From: Actinomycetota bacterium
GTDB taxonomy: Bacteria > Actinomycetota > Coriobacteriia > Anaerosomatales > PHET01
DNA: 64,000 nt
Direction: 5' to 3'
Assembly: GCA_029265315.1 (NCBI GenBank)
Contig: JAJUJM010000009.1
Span: 38,823-102,822, forward strand
The notes beneath the pieces are model-generated. The model saw only the letters and a program-made list of their open reading frames with translations, did not search any database and was not told the origin of the DNA. Shown piece by piece: positions 50,134 through 58,251 of this stretch. How positions within the stretch are numbered: the stretch's first letter is position 1; each line of letters opens with the position of its first letter. The position numbers and the translations under genes are program-made.

Positions 50134-51435
50134 ATGACCGAAGAGCAACGTCCTGTCTTCGAATCAACGCAGCCTCCGCCCATCGCGGGTGCGGACACCA
50201 CTCCTACGCTCATTCCTTCCGAATCTGCATCACGAGGTCCGTCCGGCGCCACGACCGTGATCATCGCTGTCACGCTGGCGTTCTTCGTCGCCCTGTTCTC
50301 GGGATTGGCGGGTGGTTACCTGGGGGCCCAGTTGCTCGCCGGCGAGACGGTCCCCTCGGCGGGGCAGTCGCGTACCCCGTCAAGAGTCACCGTGGTGCCC
50401 TCTGAGACCGACGAACCTGTGGTGGCCGCAGCGGCCGCTGCCGTGCCTTCCGTAGTCAACATCGACGTGCGCGGCGGACTCATCGGCGACGGAACCGATG
50501 GTCTGCCGGACCTCCACCCGGATGTGCCGAGCGCGGGAACCGGATCCGGTGTCGCTTTCCGCAAAGCGGGCGAAGGCGACACGTACGTGATGACCAACGC
50601 TCACGTCATCGACGAAGCGACCCGTATCCGAGTGCGTGACGCGACGGGTCGCTCCGCACGCGGAGAGGTCATCGGTCGCGACGTCGAGACCGACATCGCC
50701 GTGCTGAAGGTGCCTCTGGACCTGCCCGTCATCGAGACGGGGGACTCAGACGATCTGCTCGTCGGCCAGACGGTGGTGGCCATCGGCTCCCCCTTCGGGC
50801 TCGAGCACTCCGTGACCTCAGGCGTCATCTCCGCACTCGGACGCTCACTTCCGGACTTCGGCGGTGGCTCCAGGGGCGTCTATCCCTTGGTCGACGTGAT
50901 CCAGACGGACGCAGCCATCAACCCGGGAAACTCGGGTGGCGCGCTCGTGGACCGCACTGGTCGCCTGGTGGGCATCAACACCGCGATCTACTCGGACTCC
51001 GGTGCGAACGGCGGCATCGGCTTCGCGGTCCCCGTCAACACCGCCCTCCGTGTGGCACAGCAGCTCATCGAGGACGGAAGCGTGAAGCACCCGTTCCTCG
51101 GCATCGTCGGCCAGACCGTCACACCTGAAATCGCCCGAGAAGAGAACCTCAAGGTCGAGGAGGGCGCGCTCATCGTGAGCATCACGCCCGGCACGGGCGC
51201 CGCCAAAGCGGACCTGAAGCCCGGAGATGTGGTGACCCGACTCGATTCATCGCCCATACGCTCCATGGACGACCTCATTCTCCAAGTCAGGCGCAAGACG
51301 GTCGGCGACACGGTCAGACTGACGATCAATCGGGCCGGTACCACGAAGGTCGTGGAGATGGTCGTCGGCGACAAGCCGGCCAACCTGTCCGAGCCGAGCG
51401 TCGACGAGACACCGGGGGCAGGCCCGAGACGCTGA
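50134..51435 (+). CDS. HtrA/DegP-like membrane-anchored serine protease with PDZ domain
   Basis: 433 residues from ATG 50134 (GAGGAG upstream). An N-terminal tail, one membrane helix (TVIIAVTLAFFVALFSGLAGGYLGA), then a trypsin-like domain with catalytic His in VMTNAHVID, Asp in ETDIAVLKV and Ser in NPGNSGGALVD, and a PDZ domain from about 325 (GIVGQTVTPEIAREENL..., GAAKADLKPGDVVTRLD). It degrades or refolds damaged exported proteins. Divergent from the MFS gene. Confidence 0.92.
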   Translation: MTEEQRPVFESTQPPPIAGADTTPTLIPSESASRGPSGATTVIIAVTLAFFVALFSGLAGGYLGAQLLAGETVPSAGQSRTPSRVTVVPSETDEPVVAAAAAAVPSVVNIDVRGGLIGDGTDGLPDLHPDVPSAGTGSGVAFRKAGEGDTYVMTNAHVIDEATRIRVRDATGRSARGEVIGRDVETDIAVLKVPLDLPVIETGDSDDLLVGQTVVAIGSPFGLEHSVTSGVISALGRSLPDFGGGSRGVYPLVDVIQTDAAINPGNSGGALVDRTGRLVGINTAIYSDSGANGGIGFAVPVNTALRVAQQLIEDGSVKHPFLGIVGQTVTPEIAREENLKVEEGALIVSITPGTGAAKADLKPGDVVTRLDSSPIRSMDDLILQVRRKTVGDTVRLTINRAGTTKVVEMVVGDKPANLSEPSVDETPGAGPRR

Positions 51436-51472
51436 CGGCGACCTGCCCCACATCCACTCCGTCAGACACCGA

Positions 51473-51501
51473 CGGGCCCCGGCGTTCAAGACCGGGGCCC
51501 G
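51473..51501 (+). terminator. Terminator after the HtrA-like gene
   Basis: CGGGCCCCGG (51473-51482) and CCGGGGCCCG (51492-51501) form a perfect 10-bp stem with a 9-nt loop, followed by TTCGAGTTCCC. It lies between convergent genes. Confidence 0.7.
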
Positions 51502-51534
51502 TTCGAGTTCCCTGATGTGAGCGCCTTGACGCGC

Positions 51535-52908
51535 TCAGGCCGTCTTGCGACCACGCAGCAAGAAGAACGCGACGATGCCGATGGTCACCAGAAGACCGAC
51601 TGCCGCGACGATCAGGTTGATTCCGTCGAAGAACCTGCCTTGACCGACCTGCTCCCTGTTCGCCGCCTCAAGCTCGGCTTGACTGGCGTAGACCATGCTC
51701 GTGGCTGCCGCCATCTCGGTGATCGGGTTGTCGACGCCGGCCTTCTTCGCGAACTCCTCAGGAGCTGACCGGTACAGCAGCGCCGCTTTCAGGCTCGCTT
51801 TCTTCGCGCCCGCCGGCATCGAGAACGAGTACTTCTTCGTCACCGACTCGCGCGGCGGGATGCGATCATCGGACTTGATCTTGGTGGCCTCCCAAAGCTC
51901 GACCGGGGCGTTGCCCTTGTCGTCCTGAAGAATCGTCCCGAACCTGTGCTCTCCGACGGGCGTCTTCGTGCCGTCGGGGTTCTCCACATACACTTCGAGC
52001 CACATCTCACGGACTTCCGTGAGCCCGGTCGGCAGGTAGTGCCCGGCTCCCACGTTGGTGATGGTCACGGTGACCTCGGTGGACCCGCTCTCAAGGATCT
52101 CCGGGGCCTCCAGCTTGACCTTGGCCGCACTCTTGAGCATCGCGGTCGCAAGCCCGGCATCTCCCAAGGCCACCTGCCCGCCGGTGAATGACATCGCGTA
52201 GATGTTGTTGCGCTCAGGCGCGCCACCGGCCGCCTGCCCGGTGAACGGACCGATCACGCCGGGCGCCTTGCTCATATGGCAGTCCTGACACGTGACGCCC
52301 TCCTTGGCCCACGGGCTTTCGATGTACTCGCGGTAGGTCGCCTCGAGATGCATGCCGTTCACGGGATGGTCCACGTTGTGGCATCCGGCGCAGAACTCGG
52401 GACTCTCGTGGAACGCGGAGTAGGTCGCGGGGTGCGGCGCCTGCGGATCTTTGATCTGAGCTCGTCTCACTCCGTCCAAGGTCACGAGCTGTGAGGTGTT
52501 GGCCTTCTTGCCCGTGTCTCCTGTCACCAGGTGACAGAATCCGCAGTTGACGCCGGTGGCGACCCCTGGGCTCAACTGACCGCCTTTCATGATCTCGCCG
52601 GTCATCGTGGCCGCAGGGCCGTGGCATTTGTTGCAGAAAGGTCCGAGAGCGCCGCCCGTGGCCTTCTTCGCCTCCTCCAGCTTGGTCAGATAGAGCGGGT
52701 CAGAGAGCGCTTGCGAATGCATCGACTTGGACCATTGGTCAATCAGGCTCGCGTGGCACCCGCACGCCGAGAGCATAGGGAAGTCCTTCGGCTTCGCGGT
52801 GCCCCGTTCCACGGGCACCGCGGCAGCGCCGGCCTGGGTGACCCCGAGAACAGAGAAACACACGCCAGCGAGCACGAGCGACCTTGCAATGCGTTTGATC
52901 ACACTCAC
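51535..52908 (-). CDS. Exported multiheme c-type cytochrome (c554-like), membrane anchored
   Basis: 457 residues from GTG 52908 (GGAGG 7 bp upstream). Signal peptide at 1-30. Four CXXCH sites: CNKCH (92-96), CGFCH (122-126), CAGCH (173-177), CQDCH (207-211); a fifth possible site, CGCH (49-52), has one residue between the cysteines. Extra histidines ([26 protein letters not shown]) can act as distal ligands. Residues 250-400 are beta-rich ([19 protein letters not shown]), and one membrane helix ends the chain. Likely an extracytoplasmic electron carrier or reductase for a nitrogen or sulfur compound. Confidence 0.8.
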   Translation of the reverse strand: MSVIKRIARSLVLAGVCFSVLGVTQAGAAAVPVERGTAKPKDFPMLSACGCHASLIDQWSKSMHSQALSDPLYLTKLEEAKKATGGALGPFCNKCHGPAATMTGEIMKGGQLSPGVATGVNCGFCHLVTGDTGKKANTSQLVTLDGVRRAQIKDPQAPHPATYSAFHESPEFCAGCHNVDHPVNGMHLEATYREYIESPWAKEGVTCQDCHMSKAPGVIGPFTGQAAGGAPERNNIYAMSFTGGQVALGDAGLATAMLKSAAKVKLEAPEILESGSTEVTVTITNVGAGHYLPTGLTEVREMWLEVYVENPDGTKTPVGEHRFGTILQDDKGNAPVELWEATKIKSDDRIPPRESVTKKYSFSMPAGAKKASLKAALLYRSAPEEFAKKAGVDNPITEMAAATSMVYASQAELEAANREQVGQGRFFDGINLIVAAVGLLVTIGIVAFFLLRGRKTA

Positions 52909-53013
52909 TTCGTCTCCTCCGTCCTCGGTCACGAGCCGAGCTTTCCGTCGGCCACGGGTACCCTCCCGCTGGTGTTGGTACCCCTTCCGCATGGATGGCC
53001 GACATCCTGCGGA

Positions 53014-53043
53014 TTGAAATTGCCACTCATGCGGTGATATACC
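53014..53043 (+). promoter_or_regulatory. Putative promoter of the rubrerythrin gene
   Basis: TTGAAA (53014-53019), an 18-bp spacer and TATACC (53038-53043). The leader would be about 140 nt. GGTATACC recurs near 53085-53092 in the leader. Confidence 0.4.
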
Positions 53044-53189
53044 ATCCGTCTTGCGCCTCCGCAATCGAAGCGCCCGCTTGGGTATACCTTCGAGAAGCGG
53101 ATCCAGGCCAGGCGAGACCGTTGGCCACCCGCGGTTCTCGCTGGGCCGAAGTCATGAATGGGACTGTGACGACAGAAAGGAAGTCTCTG

Positions 53190-53705
53190 ATGGTTGAGCA
53201 GTACCGTTGTTCGGGGTGTGGCTACTTCCATATCGGACCGGCCCCCGATCACTGCCCCGTATGTGGTGCGCCGAAGACAGCGTTCAAGGAGTACGCCGGA
53301 CCCGGCGACCTGACCGGCACGAAGACGCTCACGAACCTGCTCGCTGCGTTCGCCGGCGAATCGCAGGCCAATCGCAGGTACACGCTGTGGAAGCGAATCG
53401 CCGAGCTCGAGGGGGCCCCAGAGAGCGCGATCAAAGCGTTCGAACGGGCCGCGGCCGAAGAGACCGCTCACGCTCTGGGGCACTGGGCTTACATCGCCAA
53501 CGGTGCGACGGCCACCGCCGACAATCTACGGGCAGCCGCCGAAGGCGAGGACAACGAGGCCACCGACATGTACCCCGAATTCGCCCAGACCGCAGAAGAC
53601 GAAGGCTTCCCTGAGATCGCATCGTACTTCCGCGCCGTGGGTCGCTTCGAGGCGGAGCATCGCGAGGAGTACAAAGCCGCCCTGTCCGATATGGGCGTCG
53701 AGTAG
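53190..53705 (+). CDS. Reverse rubrerythrin (N-terminal rubredoxin domain)
   Basis: 171 residues from ATG 53190 (AAAGGAAG upstream). A rubredoxin-like Fe(Cys)4 domain comes first ([12 protein letters not shown] and HCPVCGAPK), then a ferritin-like di-iron domain ([66 protein letters not shown] with Glu/His ligands). The order is opposite to classical rubrerythrin and is the one of reverse rubrerythrins, which reduce hydrogen peroxide in anaerobes. The rlmN gene follows by 4 bp. Confidence 0.9.
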   Translation: MVEQYRCSGCGYFHIGPAPDHCPVCGAPKTAFKEYAGPGDLTGTKTLTNLLAAFAGESQANRRYTLWKRIAELEGAPESAIKAFERAAAEETAHALGHWAYIANGATATADNLRAAAEGEDNEATDMYPEFAQTAEDEGFPEIASYFRAVGRFEAEHREEYKAALSDMGVE

Positions 53706-53709
53706 CTCA

Positions 53710-54780
53710 TTGACCGATTCCCGTACACGAGACCCGTTGCCCGAAGCGGTGGGCATCAAGGGGCTGGACGCTGCGGGCATCGAGTCCTTGATGGCCGAAT
53801 ACGGCGAACCGAGGTACCGGGCCCGTCAGGTCGTGCGATGGCTGTACGGTCGAGCTGCGAGATCGTACGACGAGATGACGGATGTGCCCGCCGGCCTGCG
53901 AGCGAGACTCGCAGGCCGGCTCCCGCTCCCTTTCCCCCGCATCATCGAACGCCAAGTATCTCGTGACGGCACTCGCAAATACCTTCTCGGGCTCGGAGAC
54001 GGTACCTCTGTCGAGTGTGTCGGTCTCCCCCATGACGGTCGACTGACGGTCTGCTTCTCGACACAGGCCGGCTGTGCGATGGGATGCTCCTTCTGTGCCA
54101 CCGGGAAATCCGGGCTCACCCGCAACCTCGGAGCTGGCGAGATGGTGGACCAGGTCCGGGTGGTCGCCGAGGATCTCGGTGGCCGGCCGACCAATGCCGT
54201 GGCCATGGGCCAGGGAGAACCCTTTGCGAACTACGACGCCACCTTGGCTGCGCTCCGGTTCATGAACTCGCCCGACGGGCTTGAGATAGGCGCGCGTCAC
54301 CTGACCGTTTCAACGTGCGGGCTCGTGAGCGGGATAGAGCGCTTGTCGCGCGAACCGGAACAGTTCACCTTGGCGGTCTCGCTCCATTCGGCTGTACAGA
54401 CGACCCGGGACCGACTCATGCCCGGCGTGCGAGGAATCCCCCTTGAACGCCTCAGGTCGTCGCTAGCGGCCTACATCTCGTCCACCGGGCGCAGGCCGAG
54501 TCTCGAATACGCCCTGATCGCAGGCATCAACGACACCGATGTTGAGCTCGATGCGTTGCTTGGCTTCTGTCAGGGACTCCTTGTGCACGTCAACCTGATT
54601 CCGGCGAATCCGGTGACCGGCGGCTTCGAAGCCCCACCTGCGCCGTCACGCGTGCAGCGGTTCGCTGAGAAGCTCCTCGATCACGGTGTGCCGACGACTA
54701 TTCGTGCAGAGAGAGGCGCCGACATCGACGCGGCCTGTGGCCAGCTGCGCCAACGCGCGACAGGGGCACGGGCCGACTGA
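53710..54780 (+). CDS. rlmN: 23S rRNA (adenine2503-C2)/tRNA methyltransferase RlmN
   Basis: About 356 residues if it starts at TTG 53710; a GTG at 53749 is possible. Neither has a strong ribosome site. The radical SAM motif is CAMGCSFC, followed by ATGKSGLTRNLGAGE. GQGEPFANYD, SLHSAVQTTRDRLMPG and LIPANPV are typical, and the C-terminal Cys for the methyl-Cys/protein intermediate is in DIDAACGQL. It uses two SAM per methyl added to A2503 and to some tRNAs. Its place after a peroxide-reducing protein may protect an oxygen-labile enzyme. Confidence 0.88.
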   Translation: MTDSRTRDPLPEAVGIKGLDAAGIESLMAEYGEPRYRARQVVRWLYGRAARSYDEMTDVPAGLRARLAGRLPLPFPRIIERQVSRDGTRKYLLGLGDGTSVECVGLPHDGRLTVCFSTQAGCAMGCSFCATGKSGLTRNLGAGEMVDQVRVVAEDLGGRPTNAVAMGQGEPFANYDATLAALRFMNSPDGLEIGARHLTVSTCGLVSGIERLSREPEQFTLAVSLHSAVQTTRDRLMPGVRGIPLERLRSSLAAYISSTGRRPSLEYALIAGINDTDVELDALLGFCQGLLVHVNLIPANPVTGGFEAPPAPSRVQRFAEKLLDHGVPTTIRAERGADIDAACGQLRQRATGARAD

Positions 54781-54816
54781 CGAGCGGTCTTCAGACTCCG
54801 GTTTCCGGCCACCGCC

Positions 54817-57800
54817 TCACCGCAGTCGCGAAGCGGTGACTGGACACATCGTCCTGGCGATCGGACATCCCTCGCAGACCTCTGGGTCCCAGCGTCTTAG
54901 CGGAGCGAAATCAGATGCGCGTACCTCCTCCACCCGACGGATGAGGTCCTCTCGCACCTCTTGGAGGTCCTCCGCGGTGAAGGCATGAACCACGCTCGAC
55001 GGATCTCCAGACGCATCCGGGACTTGCAGCCGGACGAACTCCACGCGCACCTCGGAGCAGCCGTCTTCCTGAGCCGCAAGCGCATAGCATGCCGCTTGAA
55101 GTGCGAACTGTGCGGCCTTGGACGCGTCGACCTCCTGGCACCCCGTCTTGTAGTCGATGACCATCGCCGAGTCACCGGTACGCCCATACGCATCGAGGGT
55201 GCCGATGAGGTCGAACGCCTCGTCGCCACTTCCGATCCTCACGGCGAACGGCCATTCGCGTCTGACGATGTGATGGCTCGACAAGCGAGCGGCTTGGCCT
55301 GACTGAAGGAAGCACCTGACGGCCCGGTGGAGTTCTTCGCGTCCCGCCGAGTCAAGGCCGTGAGCACGCGCCACCGCATCGAGGCGAACCGTGTCCGGCG
55401 GCCCTGAACCCGTGACCTGCAGCGCGACATGCACGGCGGAACCGAGGTCCGCGGGTGAAGAGCCCTTGCGGCCATGTCTGACCGTACCAAGCCTCAGCAT
55501 CTTCTCCGCCTGGAATCGCAGCGCGCAGCGCTCGAACAGTGCCAGGTCGGAGTACGAGAAGCGCGTGGGGTGGGTCACCGAATCACCGAAGCCTCCACTG
55601 AGACTCCTGCTTCGGATTCGCGTGTGGAACTCAAGACCTGGATCCGCTTCGACGGGCAGGCCATCATCATCCGGCTTGCACGGTCCGGCCTCACTCGACG
55701 ATTCCGCCAGAATCTGCACGAGGACGTCCGTCTTGCCGAGGGACCGTTCGATGCTCCCTGCTGACGATTCGATCGTCTCCGCACCGAACAGCACCCTTCT
55801 CAGAGCGGACATCGGTTGAGGGTCCTCGGCGTTTGGCGGCTTGGCGAGCGCGACTGCCCCGCTCAGGAGCAACACGTCTTCCGCTCGCGTGCAGGCCACG
55901 TAGAACAGGCGTGCCGCCTCTTCGGCCTCGTCTTGCCTGGCTCGCGCACGTATCCTGCCTGACCTCGTCTCGCCGGCCCGGTCCTTGTGTGCCTCGGGCG
56001 ACCTGAGGGCGAAGCTGACAAGGCGTGGTGATTCGGGAAGTCTCCCGACCTGAATGGCTGCGGATCTGTCGACGACGTAGCGATCGAGCCCAACAGCAGC
56101 CACGACCGGGAACTCCAGGCCCTTTGAGGAGTGCACGCTCATCACGCGCACCACCTCCTGCCCTTCTGATGCGAGCACGGCTGGCGTGGCATTGACCCCG
56201 TACGCCTGCATGGCTGCGAAATGCGCCTCGATCGCTGCCGGGCCGGACACGTCCTCGGCTTCAAGTTGAGCGATCCGGCGCACCATCTTGAGAACGTTGG
56301 CGAATGCCTGACGACCCTCCACGCCCCGTGAAAGCAGAAGGACGTCGACGTCGAGACGCTCCAATGCCCGCAAGACCAGGTCGGCGAGAGGTCTTTCTCC
56401 CAACTCCTGCCGCGCCTCCATGATCGCACTCACGAACGCCTCTCTGCGGCTTTCATCCGGGCCGGTCAGTCCGCAGTCCCCCACGCACAGGGTCTCCCAC
56501 AGTCCACCTGCGCCACTCTCGAAACGGTGCAGCGCCAGAAGCGCGAGCGCGTCATCGGTCAGACGTCCTGGGTCACCGGCGAGCGACTGAAGCAATGCTT
56601 CTTCGTCGTGGGGATTGCCTATCACGCGAACGAGAGTCCGCACCATGTCGACTTCGGGCCTGAACAACAGTCGGCTGCCGCCCACGACCGCCGCCTCGAG
56701 TCCCGCTTCACGCAACGCACGCGCGTACGTCTCGGCATACGTGTACTGCCGCACCAGCACCACCATCTGGCCGGGCGAATAGACCCGTGCCAGCTCCCTG
56801 AAACGCTCGGCCACCCATGCGGCCTCCTTCTCGCACGCCTCGCCACGACGGCTGTTCGTGGCATCAACCATTGCGATCCGGACCCTTCGCTCGGGTTCGC
56901 CCGTGGCCTCATAGGGGTCGCGGCCAGGGCGCAGCGGAGAGGACGTCGCACCGAAAAGCCCTTCGTCAGCGAATATCGCGTTTATCGCTTCGAGGACCTC
57001 CGGGTGTGATCGGTAGTTGGTGTCGAGCGAGTGATCCTTCGCCCCCTGCGACCGCATCTGTTCCAGATGCGCCCGATACACACCGACGTCCGCGCCCCGG
57101 AAGCCGTAGATGGACTGCCTCTCATCTCCCACCGTACAAAGGTCAGTCCCGGCCAGCCTCTCGATGATGGATGTTTGAAGCGCGTCTGTGTCCTGGAACT
57201 CGTCGACCATCGCAAGACGGAAGCCAGACCGGATGCGCGCCAGGACGTCGGGACGTCTGTCAAGGAGCTCCGCGACAGAGGTCTGGAGGTCGTCGAAGTC
57301 CAAGAGTCCTCGGTCTCGCTTCAAACGCCAGACGTGGTCACGAAACGCGATGGTCATGCGAACAAGCGAGCGCTCGAGCAGCGCATCGCGAGCGTCAATC
57401 GCCTCCACGCACAGACGGTGGTGGACGGCCTTGAGACGCCCTTGGACCTCCTCGAGTGCCTTGACCCTGGCCCCCGCTTTCCACTCGCCGAGGACGTCGA
57501 CGATCGCAAGCACCATCTCAACGTCCGAGATGTGAGATCGACTCAGATCGCACAACGCCTGATACGTCCTGTCGCATCGGTTCTCGAGCTGCAAAGCGGT
57601 CTTCGTCGGAGAACCACAGGCGGCGACGTCGCCGGCGGCGGACTCGAACAGTCGCAGCGCACGCGTCAGCAACATCTTGGCATCAGGAAGAACAGCGGGA
57701 GTCGCGAACGCGTCGGAGCCCTCTGTCAACACCAACGCGTCAGATGCGGCGCCTACCACCGCCTGCCAGACGGCTTCGAAGCCGAACTCCTCGAACAGAG

Positions 57801-58251
57801 CTCGTCCTTCTTCTGATCGCAACTCTATCGTCACGACCGCCTCGAACGCTTCTCGTTTGAGTTCCTCGGCCACGACGCCGTCTGCGACACTGAAGTGCGG
57901 ATCGACTCCCGCCTCCAGCGCATATCGCCGCAGCAACCTGCTACACAGACCATGGATGGTCGAGATCCATGCTCCGTCCACGGCGAGCGCGTCGTCCGGT
58001 CGGCCTTCAAGCCGCAAGGTGGCCCGTATGCGCTCTGCGATCTCCCCCGCAGCCCGGTCCGTGAATGTTATCGCCAGGACCTCATCGACCCTCGCCGGCG
58101 GCCGGGAACCCCCGCCGAGGTCCTTGGTCGCACGGACGAAGCGCTCGCACAGGGTCCTCGTCTTGCCCGAACCCGCACCCGCGGTGATGAGCACCGGGCC
58201 CTCGAGTGATTCGACGGCGGCGCGTTGCTCACTGTTGAGTTCCAGAGTCAT
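54817..58251 (-). CDS. addA: AddA-like UvrD-family helicase-nuclease
   Basis: 1144 residues; ATG 58251 overlaps the upstream gene's stop (ATGA). Helicase motifs: Q-motif LNSEQRAAVES, Walker A TAGAGSGKT, motif II MVDEFQDTD, motif III GDERQSIYGFRGAD, motif V MSVHSSKGLEFPVV, motif VI LFYVACTRAED. The C-terminal nuclease shows VIDYKTGCQ, and cysteines at RCALRFQAEK and CEGCPIARTMCP could bind a 4Fe-4S cluster. With the upstream gene it makes an AddAB-type complex for processing double-strand ends. Confidence 0.85.
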   Translation of the reverse strand: MTLELNSEQRAAVESLEGPVLITAGAGSGKTRTLCERFVRATKDLGGGSRPPARVDEVLAITFTDRAAGEIAERIRATLRLEGRPDDALAVDGAWISTIHGLCSRLLRRYALEAGVDPHFSVADGVVAEELKREAFEAVVTIELRSEEGRALFEEFGFEAVWQAVVGAASDALVLTEGSDAFATPAVLPDAKMLLTRALRLFESAAGDVAACGSPTKTALQLENRCDRTYQALCDLSRSHISDVEMVLAIVDVLGEWKAGARVKALEEVQGRLKAVHHRLCVEAIDARDALLERSLVRMTIAFRDHVWRLKRDRGLLDFDDLQTSVAELLDRRPDVLARIRSGFRLAMVDEFQDTDALQTSIIERLAGTDLCTVGDERQSIYGFRGADVGVYRAHLEQMRSQGAKDHSLDTNYRSHPEVLEAINAIFADEGLFGATSSPLRPGRDPYEATGEPERRVRIAMVDATNSRRGEACEKEAAWVAERFRELARVYSPGQMVVLVRQYTYAETYARALREAGLEAAVVGGSRLLFRPEVDMVRTLVRVIGNPHDEEALLQSLAGDPGRLTDDALALLALHRFESGAGGLWETLCVGDCGLTGPDESRREAFVSAIMEARQELGERPLADLVLRALERLDVDVLLLSRGVEGRQAFANVLKMVRRIAQLEAEDVSGPAAIEAHFAAMQAYGVNATPAVLASEGQEVVRVMSVHSSKGLEFPVVAAVGLDRYVVDRSAAIQVGRLPESPRLVSFALRSPEAHKDRAGETRSGRIRARARQDEAEEAARLFYVACTRAEDVLLLSGAVALAKPPNAEDPQPMSALRRVLFGAETIESSAGSIERSLGKTDVLVQILAESSSEAGPCKPDDDGLPVEADPGLEFHTRIRSRSLSGGFGDSVTHPTRFSYSDLALFERCALRFQAEKMLRLGTVRHGRKGSSPADLGSAVHVALQVTGSGPPDTVRLDAVARAHGLDSAGREELHRAVRCFLQSGQAARLSSHHIVRREWPFAVRIGSGDEAFDLIGTLDAYGRTGDSAMVIDYKTGCQEVDASKAAQFALQAACYALAAQEDGCSEVRVEFVRLQVPDASGDPSSVVHAFTAEDLQEVREDLIRRVEEVRASDFAPLRRWDPEVCEGCPIARTMCPVTASRLR

